Of a stretch of 64,000 nucleotides of DNA, positions 1-8,430 are shown one piece after another. A model generated the notes under the pieces. The model saw only the letters and a program-made list of their open reading frames with translations. It did no database searches and had not been told where the DNA came from. Position numbers and translations under genes: made by a program. Source of the DNA: Streptomyces sp. TSRI0281 (GTDB taxonomy: Bacteria; Actinomycetota; Actinomycetes; Streptomycetales; Streptomycetaceae); contig NZ_LWLE01000003.1 of NCBI RefSeq assembly GCF_001905125.1, positions 106,957 through 170,956 of the forward strand. The letters run 5' to 3'. The first letter of the stretch is position 1, and every line of letters starts with the position of its first letter.

Positions 1-1
1 G

Positions 2-586
2 GCGCATCTGGCGGTGACGGGCAACTGGAAGCACTCGGCCGTGGTGATCGCGGCGGTCGCCGCGGCCGTGGCCCCGCCCCCGGCGCCGAACGGCCGGGGG
101 CAGCTCGCCGTGCGACTGCTCGCGGCGGGCCGGGCGCTGGAGCTGTCCGCCGACTGCCGCCAGGCGTTCGGCGACACCATGCTGGAAGTGCGGATGTCGA
201 AGGGCGAGCTGCGCGAGGCGCTGATCGTCGACGGCCGGACCGCCCTGGTCCAGTCGGGCAACGGGTCGGCGGGCCGGCACGCCGCGGTCATCAGCGACCC
301 GGCAGCGGTGGGCGCGCTCGACCTGCTCTTCGCCGGGGCGTGGGCCAACGCCCGCCCCGTCGCCGATGAACTCCGCCTCGACCGCAGTCTGCGCGGCACG
401 CTGGCGCGGCGCATCCTGGAGCAGCTCCGTGCGGGGCGTACGGACGACGTGGCCGCGCGGGAGATCGACGTCTCGCTGCGTACCTACCGGCGGCATGTCG
501 CGGAGATCATGCGGGTACTCGGAGCGAACTCCCGGTTCCAGGCCGGGGTGCGCGCGGTCGAGCTGGGGTTGCTGGAACGGTCCTGA
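2..586 (+). CDS. LuxR-type HTH transcriptional regulator, 5' end outside window
   Basis: The frame is open from the left edge, so the protein is probably N-terminally truncated here; a GTG at 14 is only an internal candidate. The last ~65 residues form a LuxR/GerE-like helix-turn-helix (around TDDVAAREIDVSLRTYRRHV). This tail is closely similar to that of the next gene (639-1574), so the two look like paralogues. The part before the HTH has no motif I can name; by comparison with the neighbour it is a sensor-like domain. Likely a cluster-situated DNA-binding regulator. The family is clear from the HTH; the ligand and target are unknown. Confidence 0.75.
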   Translation, partial: AHLAVTGNWKHSAVVIAAVAAAVAPPPAPNGRGQLAVRLLAAGRALELSADCRQAFGDTMLEVRMSKGELREALIVDGRTALVQSGNGSAGRHAAVISDPAAVGALDLLFAGAWANARPVADELRLDRSLRGTLARRILEQLRAGRTDDVAAREIDVSLRTYRRHVAEIMRVLGANSRFQAGVRAVELGLLERS

Positions 587-638
587 GACGCCGGCCCGTG
601 CAGTGACACCGACTGTGGAGCAACGGGGGCAGCAAGAA

Positions 639-1574
639 ATGACCAAGTCACCTGCGAGAGGCCCGAACGAGCCGGGCGGCGACGGGCGGAGACCCGACGG
701 ATCGGGCGACGAGGGGCGGAGACCCGGGGAGCCGGGGGAGGACCACCCCGGCCCGGCGCCGGACGGCGGCCCCGAGCGACCGGGGCCGGGTGAGGGGCAG
801 GACGCCATCGAGCGGGCCCTGATCGAAGTCCGGGCCCTGATCGAGACGACGATGGAGCGCCATCGCAACCGGGTCTCGTCGGACCGGCAGATCGTCGCCA
901 TGGACGGCCACCGGACGGAAGTCCTCGGCGAGGCGCGCAAACTCGTGCTGCAAGCCGTACGCAGCATCGATGTGGTGCTGGCCTCGGGGCCGAGCTGCGG
1001 CACCGAGACCAAGACCCATCTGCGCGCACTGATCCATCTGGTGCCGGAAGGGGTGCGGCTGCGTCTGCTGTGCTCCCCGGCCATGATCGACGAGGACTTC
1101 GTCCGCGAACAGCGGAAGGCGGATTCCCTCGTCGACATCCGGGTGGCACGGGTCCCACCGCTCCAGGGCGTCATCGTGGACGAGGAGGTGGGGCTGGTCT
1201 CGACCGAGTCGCCGACCGGCCGCCGGGCGTCGCTCATCAGGGTGCCCGATGTCATCCACACGCTCTGCACGCTCTACAACGGGGTGTGGCGCAACGCCGT
1301 GCCCGCCGACGCCCGCGTCACCTTCGGCGACCACTGCCGCACCGAGCTGGCACGGCAGATTCTCGGTGCCCTGCGCGCCGGAGTCACCGACGAGGTCGCC
1401 GCCCGTGAACTCGTGGTCTCGGTCAGGACCTACCGGCGCTACGTCGCGGAGATCATGACGCTGCTCGATGCCAGCTCACGTTTCCAGGCGGGGGTGCGGG
1501 CGGCGGAACTGGGCCTGCTGGGGCCGATGGAGGCTCCGGGGCAGTCCGGTCCGTCACCGCGCGGCGCGGACTGA
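639..1574 (+). CDS. LuxR-type HTH transcriptional regulator, paralogue of preceding gene
   Basis: About 311 residues from ATG 639, about 50 bp after the preceding gene. The first ~50 residues are low-complexity Pro/Gly/Glu/Arg. A central domain (about 60-230) resembles the phospholipase-D-like or TrmB-like sensor region seen upstream of LuxR HTHs in Streptomyces regulators. The C-terminal HTH (around TDEVAARELVVSVRTYRRYV) nearly repeats that of the upstream gene. I infer a pair of regulators from an old tandem duplication, possibly acting as heterodimers. Family call is good; effector and operator are unknown. Confidence 0.75.
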   Translation: MTKSPARGPNEPGGDGRRPDGSGDEGRRPGEPGEDHPGPAPDGGPERPGPGEGQDAIERALIEVRALIETTMERHRNRVSSDRQIVAMDGHRTEVLGEARKLVLQAVRSIDVVLASGPSCGTETKTHLRALIHLVPEGVRLRLLCSPAMIDEDFVREQRKADSLVDIRVARVPPLQGVIVDEEVGLVSTESPTGRRASLIRVPDVIHTLCTLYNGVWRNAVPADARVTFGDHCRTELARQILGALRAGVTDEVAARELVVSVRTYRRYVAEIMTLLDASSRFQAGVRAAELGLLGPMEAPGQSGPSPRGAD

Positions 1575-1600
1575 TCGGGGGCGGCGCCGGTGCCGTCCTG

Positions 1601-1614
1601 GCAGCTTCCTGAAG
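1601..1614. promoter_or_regulatory. Candidate operator, shared 14-bp motif (copy A)
   Basis: GCAGCTTCCTGAAG lies in the gap between the second LuxR-type gene and the IclR region. The first 13 bases recur exactly at 11061 and near-exactly at 5365 and 54085, always in intergenic DNA. The core CAG-N4-CTG is an inverted repeat. Function is inferred from recurrence only. Confidence 0.45.
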
Positions 1615-1729
1615 TTCCCGTTGTCGGGGCGGGAGCAGGCCGCTAGAACTGGCGGAGTCGATCGGAGTCCGCCGGGGCGGGCCCGTCGCCGTACCGCTAC
1701 GAAGTACCGCTGACGCGAGGTGCGAAGAG

Positions 1730-1990
1730 ATGAAGGCCGGCATCGGCGTCGGACGGTTCCGTGGTCACCGGGACCGGGCGACCGCTTCCCGCAGCCCCGG
1801 AGCGACCGGGTGCGGCGGGAGCGGCGGGAGCGGCGGGGAGGCGCGGGCCGGGGCCGCTCCGGCCGGCGTACCGGCGTCGTGCCCGGAGCGGACCGGCGTA
1901 CCGGCGTCGTGCCTGGAGGAAACCCGCGTACCGGCGTCGCGCCCGGAGCGGACCGGCGTACCGGCGGATTCCCTGGAGGGCACCCGATGA
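1730..1990 (+). CDS. Possible small repeat-containing leader protein upstream of the IclR gene
   Basis: An 86-codon frame from ATG 1730, preceded by GAAGAG at about 7 bp, ends in a TGA that overlaps the ATG of the IclR-type gene (ATGA). Its second half is made of four decapeptide repeats (VPASxPERTG and variants) encoded by a perfect 30-bp-period tandem array. There is no recognisable domain. It may be a translated leader that couples ribosomes onto the regulator, or non-coding DNA that is open because the repeat period is a multiple of three. Coding status is uncertain. Confidence 0.35.
   Translation: MKAGIGVGRFRGHRDRATASRSPGATGCGGSGGSGGEARAGAAPAGVPASCPERTGVPASCLEETRVPASRPERTGVPADSLEGTR
1867..1986 (+). 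repeat. Four 30-bp tandem repeats ending at the IclR start codon
   Basis: Each unit begins CGTACCGGCG. Units 1 and 3 are almost identical; units 2 and 4 are diverged in their second half. The array stops one base before the ATG at 1987, so it forms the entire region just upstream of that start. Confidence 0.85.
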
Positions 1991-2727
1991 CCACCTGGCC
2001 CCACCCCGCCCTTCCGTCCCGCCACGACAGCGGGGTCGCCGTGCTGGACAAGGCATCCCTGCTGCTGAGCGTGCTGGAGGACGGCCCCGCCTCGGTGTCC
2101 CGGATCGTCCGGGTCACCGGGCTGACCCGCCCCACCGCCTACCGGCTGGCCCTGGCTCTGCAACGGCTCCGGCTGGTCTCCCGCGACGCCAGGGGCCGGT
2201 ATCTGCTCGGCCCCCGGCTGAGCGAGATGGCGGTCCTGGAGCACGGCGACCGGATGCTGGCCCTGGCCGCGACCGTACTGTCTGAACTGCGTGACAGGAC
2301 CGGTGCCGGGGTCCGGCTCCACCGGCGCTGCGACGGTGGCCAGTTGTGCGTGGCGGCGGCCGAGTCCTCGCCGCGGGTGGCGGACGCCGTGCCGGTGGGG
2401 ACCGCCTTCTCGATGCGGACCGGGGCGGTGGCACAGGTGCTGCTCGCCTGGGAGGAGCCCGAGATCCTGTACCGGGGGCTCGCCAGGGCCCGTTTCACCG
2501 CCGCCGCGCTCGCCCAGGTGCGTCGCCGGGGCTGGGCGCAGGGCGTCGGTGCCTTGGACGGCGACGCGGTCACGCTGGCCGCGCCGGTACGGGGACCCGG
2601 CGGCCGGGTGGTCGCGGCGCTCTCCCTCTCCGGGTCGGCCGCGCTGCTGGTCGGGGGCCCCGCGAGAGAGTTCGGCGGTGCCATGATCGATGCCGCGCTG
2701 CGCCTGGGTGAAGCGTCGGACGGATGA
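1987..2727 (+). CDS. IclR-family transcriptional regulator
   Basis: 246 residues. The N-terminal winged helix (about 15-75; VLDKASLLLSVLED ... VTGLTRPTAYRLALAL) and the following effector-binding region (about 90-240, with a PVGTAFSMRTGAVAQVLLAW segment) are typical of IclR proteins in length and order. ATG 1987 is chosen because it follows GGAGGG and starts the canonical N-terminus. It overlaps the stop of the small upstream frame. IclR proteins usually respond to small organic acids or aromatics; the ligand here is unknown. It sits between two other regulator types, so it is probably part of the pathway's control layer. Confidence 0.85.
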   Translation: MTTWPHPALPSRHDSGVAVLDKASLLLSVLEDGPASVSRIVRVTGLTRPTAYRLALALQRLRLVSRDARGRYLLGPRLSEMAVLEHGDRMLALAATVLSELRDRTGAGVRLHRRCDGGQLCVAAAESSPRVADAVPVGTAFSMRTGAVAQVLLAWEEPEILYRGLARARFTAAALAQVRRRGWAQGVGALDGDAVTLAAPVRGPGGRVVAALSLSGSAALLVGGPAREFGGAMIDAALRLGEASDG

Positions 2728-2788
2728 CCCTTCGCCCCGAGGCCGGGCGGCGGCCCGTATGACACGTCGGGAAGATCCGGCGGCACAG

Positions 2789-4669
2789 ATGGAGTTCAGG
2801 ATTCTCGGCCCCACCGAGATCTGGGCCCGGGGGGCCCGTATCCCGCTCACCGCGGCCAAGCAGCGCACGGTGCTCGCGGCGCTCCTCGTCTCCCCCGGTC
2901 ACTTCGTCTCCGATCAGTGGCTCGCCGAACTGCTGTGGGGGCCGGCGCCGCCCGCGACGATGTCCGCCCAGCTCTACACCTACGTCTCGCGGCTGCGGCG
3001 CAGCTGCGGTCCGGGGCTCCGGCTGGTGCGCAGGCACCGCGGCTACGGTCTGGTCCTGGGGGACGCGTGGTTCGACTGGGAGGTGTTCCAGCAACTCGCC
3101 GAGCAGGGGCGCGAGGACCTGGTGAAGCACCGCTACGCCGCGGCCGCGGCCTGTCTGGAGCCCGCACTGGCGCTGTGGAACGGCCCGGCGCTGTCGGACG
3201 TCACCGAGTTCCTGAGCCGGACCGAGCTTCCGCTGCTGGAGGAGGCCCGGCTGCGCGCGGTGGACAACCGGATGGCGGCCGTCCTTGCCCTGGGCCGGCA
3301 CGACAGCGCCCTGCCCGAGCTGACCCGGCTGGTGGCGGAGCACCCCACGCGGGAGTCGCTGCGCGGCCAGCTGATGACCGCCCTGTACCGCTGCGACCGG
3401 CAGATGGACGCCCTGCGCGTGTACGAACAGGGGCGCCGCGTTCTCCACAAGGAGCTGGGCGTGGCCCCGGGGGCGTCGCTGCGGCAGTTGCACCGCGCGG
3501 TGCTGCTGGAGGCGCTGCCCGGCCCGGCCGCCGCCGAGCCACTGATCCTGACCGGGCCGTCCGCACCGGCCACCGCCGCACCCGTGGCCGGTGCGGCGGC
3601 CGGTCCGCGGTTCCACGGCCCGCACAGTCCGTGGACCGGCCTGGTACCGGCCATGCTGCCGATGGACACCGTGGGATTCGTCGGCCGCCGCGCCGAACTG
3701 GCCGATGTGCTGCGGGAGTTGCGCAGCACTAGGAGCGCGTACCGGGGCGTCGTGCTGACCGGTGCGGCCGGGATGGGCAAGACGGCGCTGGCCGTGCGCG
3801 CGGGGCATGCCTGCCGGGACGACTTCCGGCAGGGCCAGCTCTACATCGACCTGCGGGACGAGAACGGCGGCGCCAAGAATCCGCTGGATGTGCTCGGCAG
3901 CTTCCTGCGCGCGCTGACGTCCGTACGGGACGAGGACCTGCCCGGCACGCTGGACGAGCGCGTCCAGCTGTACCGCAGCGCGCTGTCCCGGCGCCGGGTC
4001 CTCGTCGTGCTCGACAACGCGGTGGACGACCGTCAGGTGCGGCCGCTGCTGGCGAGCGGCCCCGGCTGCCGGGTGCTGATCAGCGGCTGCCGTCCGCTGG
4101 CCTCGCTGGAGGGCGTCCGGGCGGTGCCGGTCGGGCGGCTCGACGACGCGGAGGCGCGGGAGCTGATCGTGGCGGGGGTCGGGCGTCGGCGCCTGGACGC
4201 CGAACCCGTCGCGGCCCGACGGATGCTGGAGCTGTGCGACGGGCTGCCGCTGGCCCTGCGGTTCTGCGCGGCCCGGCTGGTCGCCCGGCCGCACTGTCCG
4301 GTGGCCCGGCTGGTGGAGCGGCTGGAGCGCGGGGAGGTGCGGTCGGACGAGTGGGGGGAGGGGGCCCACGATCTGCGTACGGTGCTCCGCGCGAGCGTCA
4401 TGCAACTGGAACCCCCGCTGCGTCCGGTCCTGCGCACGCTGGCCCGTACCGAGCCGGGCGTCTTCTCGCCGGCCGGTGTCGCGCGACGGCTGAACTGGTC
4501 CGAGGAGCGGGCCCGGGGGGCTCTGGACGCGCTGGTGGAGGGCGGGCTGCTGGAACTCGCCACGGCACCGGGCGGGTTCCTTCTCCACCCGTCGGGCGGC
4601 CCGTCCGCCCTGGCCCCGGCACAGGAGCGCTACCGGTGCACGCCCCTGGTCAGGCTCCTGGTGCACTGA
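2789..4669 (+). CDS. SARP-type activator with NB-ARC domain (AfsR-like)
   Basis: About 626 residues from ATG 2789, which gives the classic SARP N-terminus MEFRILGPTEIW; an ATG at 2759 would add ten residues. Order: OmpR-like winged helix (1-95), bacterial transcriptional activator domain (about 100-250, ending VAPGASLRQLHRAVL), then an NB-ARC-type ATPase from about 290 with Walker A GAAGMGKTAL and a VLVVLDNAV Walker B. The long TPR tail of full AfsR is absent; it stops after the NB-ARC and winged-helix region. SARPs activate antibiotic clusters by binding direct repeats overlapping -35 boxes. Probably the main pathway activator. Confidence 0.88.
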   Translation: MEFRILGPTEIWARGARIPLTAAKQRTVLAALLVSPGHFVSDQWLAELLWGPAPPATMSAQLYTYVSRLRRSCGPGLRLVRRHRGYGLVLGDAWFDWEVFQQLAEQGREDLVKHRYAAAAACLEPALALWNGPALSDVTEFLSRTELPLLEEARLRAVDNRMAAVLALGRHDSALPELTRLVAEHPTRESLRGQLMTALYRCDRQMDALRVYEQGRRVLHKELGVAPGASLRQLHRAVLLEALPGPAAAEPLILTGPSAPATAAPVAGAAAGPRFHGPHSPWTGLVPAMLPMDTVGFVGRRAELADVLRELRSTRSAYRGVVLTGAAGMGKTALAVRAGHACRDDFRQGQLYIDLRDENGGAKNPLDVLGSFLRALTSVRDEDLPGTLDERVQLYRSALSRRRVLVVLDNAVDDRQVRPLLASGPGCRVLISGCRPLASLEGVRAVPVGRLDDAEARELIVAGVGRRRLDAEPVAARRMLELCDGLPLALRFCAARLVARPHCPVARLVERLERGEVRSDEWGEGAHDLRTVLRASVMQLEPPLRPVLRTLARTEPGVFSPAGVARRLNWSEERARGALDALVEGGLLELATAPGGFLLHPSGGPSALAPAQERYRCTPLVRLLVH

Positions 4670-4778
4670 GGGGCCCCGCGCGCTCACCCGCCGGTCGGGG
4701 TGCGGGCGCCTTCGTGAGGGCCGAGGGGTGTGGGGTGCGCCCGGTCGTGGTTACGGGGGTGGGGGGCTCGGGCCCGTT

Positions 4779-4859
4779 CCGTCAGTCGGTCGTCTGCCCG
4801 TCCCGTCAGTCGGTCGTCGGTGGGGTGCGGTGCTTGGGCCCGTCCGTCAGTCGGTCGTC
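4779..4859 (+). repeat. Three direct copies of a 16-bp sequence
   Basis: CCGTCAGTCGGTCGTC occurs at 4779-4794, 4803-4818 and 4844-4859, unevenly spaced. It lies between the convergent SARP gene and the small minus-strand gene, whose stop codon overlaps the last copy. Role unknown; it could be a protein site or a slipped-strand expansion. Confidence 0.8.
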
Positions 4860-5242
4860 GGGCCGGGCCGTTCGGACGTGGGGCCGGGCGGGGGGACACT
4901 CCCGCCGGGGGCGGCGGGCAGGGGGGCCTGCATGTCGTTGATGAACGCCGCCAGCAGCGCGGCCCAGCGCAGACCCTGGTCGTCCGCCGCCGAGCCGTCC
5001 TCCATGTCCAGTCCCCCGAGCTCGTCCGGGCCGAAGTCCGGGCCGAAGTCCCGGTCGGACGGGAACGGGCCCGGCCACGGTGCCGGGCGGGGCGCCTCCC
5101 CGGCTTCCCTGGCCTCCCCGGCTTTCCTGGCCTCCCCGGCCGACATGTGCCACCGCGCCCCTGTCGGGGTCTCCCGCCGCGGGTGTTCCGGACCGCCGCC
5201 CTCCGCCACTGCCGCCGGATCCGGTGCAGCCTCCTGGCTCAT
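4847..5242 (-). CDS. Small hypothetical acidic/Pro-rich protein
   Basis: 131 residues, preceded by a very strong ribosome site (GGAGGAGGGG about 3 bp before the ATG on the minus strand), which is the main reason to believe it. Composition is rich in Ala, Pro, Gly, Asp and Glu; a short KAGEAREAGEA repeat is near residue 40. The only segment that looks folded is a hydrophobic helix, LRWAALLAAFIND, near residue 95. No signal peptide or named domain. It is convergent with the SARP gene. Function unknown. Confidence 0.55.
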   Translation of the reverse strand: MSQEAAPDPAAVAEGGGPEHPRRETPTGARWHMSAGEARKAGEAREAGEAPRPAPWPGPFPSDRDFGPDFGPDELGGLDMEDGSAADDQGLRWAALLAAFINDMQAPLPAAPGGSVPPPGPTSERPGPTTD

Positions 5243-5310
5243 GTTCCCCTCCTCCTCGGGCCGCCCCTGCCGGGCGTTCCTTCCAGGGTTGGGTACGTGC
5301 CTATGCGCTT

Positions 5311-5316
5311 TCTATA
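5311..5316 (-). promoter_or_regulatory. Candidate -10 box for the small minus-strand gene
   Basis: TATAGA on the minus strand about 70 bp upstream of the ATG at 5242. No convincing -35 is visible at 16-18 bp, so this is a weak prediction. Confidence 0.25.
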
Positions 5317-5364
5317 CTCCGGGTCCCCCGGATGCACACCGGCGCGCCACCCCCCGGCCCCCTG

Positions 5365-5378
5365 GCAGCTTCCTGTAG
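5365..5378. promoter_or_regulatory. Candidate operator, shared 14-bp motif (copy B)
   Basis: GCAGCTTCCTGTAG, 13 of 14 identical to copy A. It lies in the 560-bp non-coding stretch between the small minus-strand gene and the polyprenyl synthase gene and could serve either. Apart from this and the hairpin at 5502 I see nothing else in 5243-5806. Confidence 0.45.
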
Positions 5379-5501
5379 CGGGCATTGCCGTTGAGGGCGC
5401 GGGCGCAGTTCCATGGGCGCGTCAGGTGCAGTGCTCGCCCCTATAGCGGAGCCTCCCTGTCCGGCGGGCGATCCCCCCCCATGTTCCGCCGGGATGTCGG
5501 A

Positions 5502-5527
5502 GGCCCGGCCCCTTCGGGGGCCGGGCC
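5502..5527. terminator. GC-rich hairpin in the polyprenyl synthase leader
   Basis: GGCCCGGCCCC / TTC loop / GGGGGCCGGGCC forms a stem of 11 or more pairs without a T-tract. It could act as a terminator or attenuator before the gene at 5807, or simply as an mRNA structure. Confidence 0.45.
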
Positions 5528-5806
5528 GTCGGCCCGATGCGTGAGCGACCGCACCCTGCGCCTTTCCCCTGTGCGGAGAAGGAGGTTCCGGTGCCGGCCG
5601 CCCAGGCTCCCGACGAGGTCCGTCGGCCGAACACCCGGTGCCTCGCCGGCGCCGCCCGCGGCCGGCTGGCAGGAAGAGGCCAGTGCCGTTGCCGGGTGCG
5701 AAGGGCGGAGCCGATCCTCGGACCGCCGTCGTCGCCGGTGGACCCGGCTCCGGTACGTACCCGCCCCGTGCACACGTCACGACCCGCTGAAGAAGAGGAC
5801 GAGGAC

Positions 5807-6850
5807 ATGACCGTCACGGCCCCGCCCGGCTCCGAACTGCTGGCCCATATCGCCGCGCAGGACCCGTCGTTCGAGCGACGGACGGCCGAGTCGCTGCTCG
5901 CCGTCGAGAAGCGCCTGCTGGACTGCGCGTCGGGCGCCCCCGATCCCCGGGTGGCGGAGCTGACGTGTCACCTCGCCGCGGCGGGCGGCAAGCGGCTGCG
6001 CCCGCTGCTCGTCCTGCTCGGCGCGGAGTTCGGCGAATCGTGGCGGGACGGGATCGTCGATGCCGCCGTGATCGCCGAACTCGTCCATATCTCCTCGCTC
6101 TACCACGACGACGTGATGGACGGGGCGGCCCTGCGGCACGGCGTGGACAGCGCCAACGCCCGCTGGGGCGAGCGCCTCGCCGTGGCGGGCGGCAACTGGC
6201 TGCTCGCCCGCGCCGCCCGGCTCGCCGCCGAACTGGGCCCGGACATGGTGCGGTTCCAGGCGGACGTGGCGAGCGAACTGGTCGTGGGCCAGCTGCGCGA
6301 GATGACCGGACCCGCCGAGGGCGAGGACCCCGTCAGCCACTTCTTCCAGGTCACCTCGGGCAAGACCGCGGCCCTGCTCTCCATGTCGCTGGGCGCCGGG
6401 GCGCTCCGGGCGGGGGCCCCGGCCGCGCACCGCGCCGCCCTCGCCGAGTACGGCGTCCAGCTGGGCATCGCCTTCCAGATATCCGACGACCTCCTCGACC
6501 TGGCCGCGCCCGCCGAGCTCACCGGCAAGGAGCAGGGCACGGACCTGGCCGCCGGGGTGCCGAGCCTGCCGGTGCTGCTGGCCACCGCCGATCCGGGCCC
6601 GGCCGGTGCCGAGCTGCGGGAGCTGCTGGCGGCCGGGCCGCTGGAGGACCCCGGTGACCGGCGGCGCGCGCTGGAGCTGTTCGCCGCCTCACCCGCTCCG
6701 GCGGGCGCACGCGCCCATCTGCGGCAGCGGCTGGACCGGGCGGGGGCCGTGCTGGAAACGCTGCCGCCCGGCCCGGCGCGCCGGGCCCTGTACGCCCTGT
6801 GCGACTACGTCGACACCCGTGTCGCCCGCACGGTGGCGGCGGCCCGCTGA
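5807..6850 (+). CDS. Trans-polyprenyl diphosphate synthase
   Basis: 347 residues from ATG 5807 (GAGGAC spacing supports this start; the open frame extends upstream without a better site). Both aspartate-rich motifs are present: first YHDDVMDGAALRHG (DDxxD with the usual DDxxD...R arrangement) and second FQISDDLLDL, plus the GGKRLRPLL substrate-binding segment. These enzymes condense IPP with allylic diphosphates. A prenyl group is not part of WS9326A-type products, so its role here is unclear: it may be a border gene, supply a quinone, or belong to an unrecognised branch. Family is certain; chain length is not predictable by eye. Confidence 0.9.
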   Translation: MTVTAPPGSELLAHIAAQDPSFERRTAESLLAVEKRLLDCASGAPDPRVAELTCHLAAAGGKRLRPLLVLLGAEFGESWRDGIVDAAVIAELVHISSLYHDDVMDGAALRHGVDSANARWGERLAVAGGNWLLARAARLAAELGPDMVRFQADVASELVVGQLREMTGPAEGEDPVSHFFQVTSGKTAALLSMSLGAGALRAGAPAAHRAALAEYGVQLGIAFQISDDLLDLAAPAELTGKEQGTDLAAGVPSLPVLLATADPGPAGAELRELLAAGPLEDPGDRRRALELFAASPAPAGARAHLRQRLDRAGAVLETLPPGPARRALYALCDYVDTRVARTVAAAR

Positions 6851-6882
6851 CTTGACCGGCAGACACGACAAGGGGGTTGGAC

Positions 6883-8430
6883 ATGCCACAGGAAACGATG
6901 GATGAACTCGCCGTTATCCGCGCCGAAGCGCTGCGTGGACCGAGCGACCGTGCGACCGAGGCGCAGCACGCGAAGGGGAAGCTGACGGCGCGTGAGCGTA
7001 TCGGGCTGCTGCTGGACCCGGATTCGTTCAGGGAGGTCGAGCAGTTGCGTCGCCACCGGGCGACGGGGTTCGGTCTGGAGGCGAAGAGGCCTTATACGGA
7101 CGGTGTGATCACGGGGTGGGGCACGGTCGAGGGCCGGACGGTCTTCGTGTACGCGCACGATTTCCGGATCTTCGGCGGGGCGCTGGGTGAGGCTCATGCG
7201 ACGAAGATCCACAAGATCATGGACATGGCGATCTCGGCGGGTGCGCCGCTGGTGTCGCTGAACGACGGTGCGGGTGCGCGTATCCAGGAGGGCGTCTCGG
7301 CGCTGGCGGGGTACGGGGGGATCTTCCAGCGGAACACGCGGGCGTCGGGGGTGATCCCGCAGATCAGTGTGATGCTCGGTCCGTGTGCGGGCGGTGCGGC
7401 CTACAGTCCGGCGCTGACGGACTTCGTGTTCATGGTGCGTGAGACGTCGCAGATGTTCATCACGGGTCCGGACGTGGTGAAGGCGGTGACGGGCGAGGAG
7501 ATCTCGCAGAACGGTCTGGGCGGTGCGGATGTGCACGCCGAGACGTCGGGCGTGGCGCATTTCGCGTACGACGACGAGGAGACCTGTATCGCGGAGGTCC
7601 GGTATCTGATCGGGATGCTGCCCTCGAACAACCGGGAGAACCCGCCGACGGTGGCGAGCGACGACCCGGCCGACCGGCGCGGTGACGTCCTGCTGGACCT
7701 GGTCCCCGCCGACGGCAACCGCCCGTACGACATGCACAAGGTCATCGAGGAGCTCGTCGACGACGGCGACTACCTGGAGATCCACGAACGCTGGGCCACC
7801 AACATCATCTGCGCGATGGCCCGGCTCGACGGCCATGTCGTGGGCGTCGTGGCCAGCCAGCCCCTGTCGTACGCCGGGGTGCTGGACATCCACTCCTCCG
7901 AGAAGGCCGCCCGCTTCGTACAGTTCTGCGACGCGTTCAACATCCCGCTGGTGACCCTGGTCGACGTACCCGGCTTCCTGCCCGGTGTCGATCAGGAGCA
8001 CGGTGGGATCATCCGGCACGGCGCGAAGCTCCTGTACGCGTACTGCAACGCCACCGTGCCGAGGATCTCGCTGATCCTGCGCAAGGCCTACGGAGGCGCC
8101 TACATCGTCATGGACAGCCAGTCCATCGGCGCGGACCTCTGTTACGCCTGGCCCACCAACGAGATCGCGGTCATGGGCGCGGAGGGTGCGGCGAACGTCA
8201 TCTTCCGTCGCCGGATCGCCGAGTCCGACGACCCCGAGGGGGTGCGCGGCCAGCTGGTCAAGGAGTACAAGGCCGAGCTGATGCACCCCTACTACGCGGC
8301 CGAACGCGGCCTGGTGGACGACGTCATCGACCCCGCCCAGACGCGGCACCTGCTGATCCGCTCGCTGGAGATGCTCCGTTCCAAGCACGCCGATCTGCCG
8401 TCGCGCAAGCACGGCAACCAGCCCGCGTGA
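6883..8430 (+). CDS. Acyl-CoA carboxylase beta (carboxyltransferase) subunit
   Basis: 515 residues from ATG 6883 with AAGGGGG upstream. Full-length two-lobed crotonase-fold carboxyltransferase of the PccB/AccB family: N-lobe KGKLTARERIGLLLDP and LNDGAGARIQEGV; C-lobe VDVPGFLPGVDQEHGGIIRHGAK and AYGGAYIVMDSQ; oxyanion glycines GGAAYSPALTD. It transfers CO2 from biotin to acetyl- or propionyl-CoA. With the epsilon subunit next door it probably boosts malonyl-CoA for the acyl side chain; the biotinylated alpha subunit is not in the window. A switch in codon style near 7650 (more T-ending codons before it) is noticeable but the frame is intact. Confidence 0.93.
   Translation: MPQETMDELAVIRAEALRGPSDRATEAQHAKGKLTARERIGLLLDPDSFREVEQLRRHRATGFGLEAKRPYTDGVITGWGTVEGRTVFVYAHDFRIFGGALGEAHATKIHKIMDMAISAGAPLVSLNDGAGARIQEGVSALAGYGGIFQRNTRASGVIPQISVMLGPCAGGAAYSPALTDFVFMVRETSQMFITGPDVVKAVTGEEISQNGLGGADVHAETSGVAHFAYDDEETCIAEVRYLIGMLPSNNRENPPTVASDDPADRRGDVLLDLVPADGNRPYDMHKVIEELVDDGDYLEIHERWATNIICAMARLDGHVVGVVASQPLSYAGVLDIHSSEKAARFVQFCDAFNIPLVTLVDVPGFLPGVDQEHGGIIRHGAKLLYAYCNATVPRISLILRKAYGGAYIVMDSQSIGADLCYAWPTNEIAVMGAEGAANVIFRRRIAESDDPEGVRGQLVKEYKAELMHPYYAAERGLVDDVIDPAQTRHLLIRSLEMLRSKHADLPSRKHGNQPA

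Noticed and set aside
1867..1986. CRISPR array
   Set aside because: The four 30-bp units are contiguous, without unique spacers.
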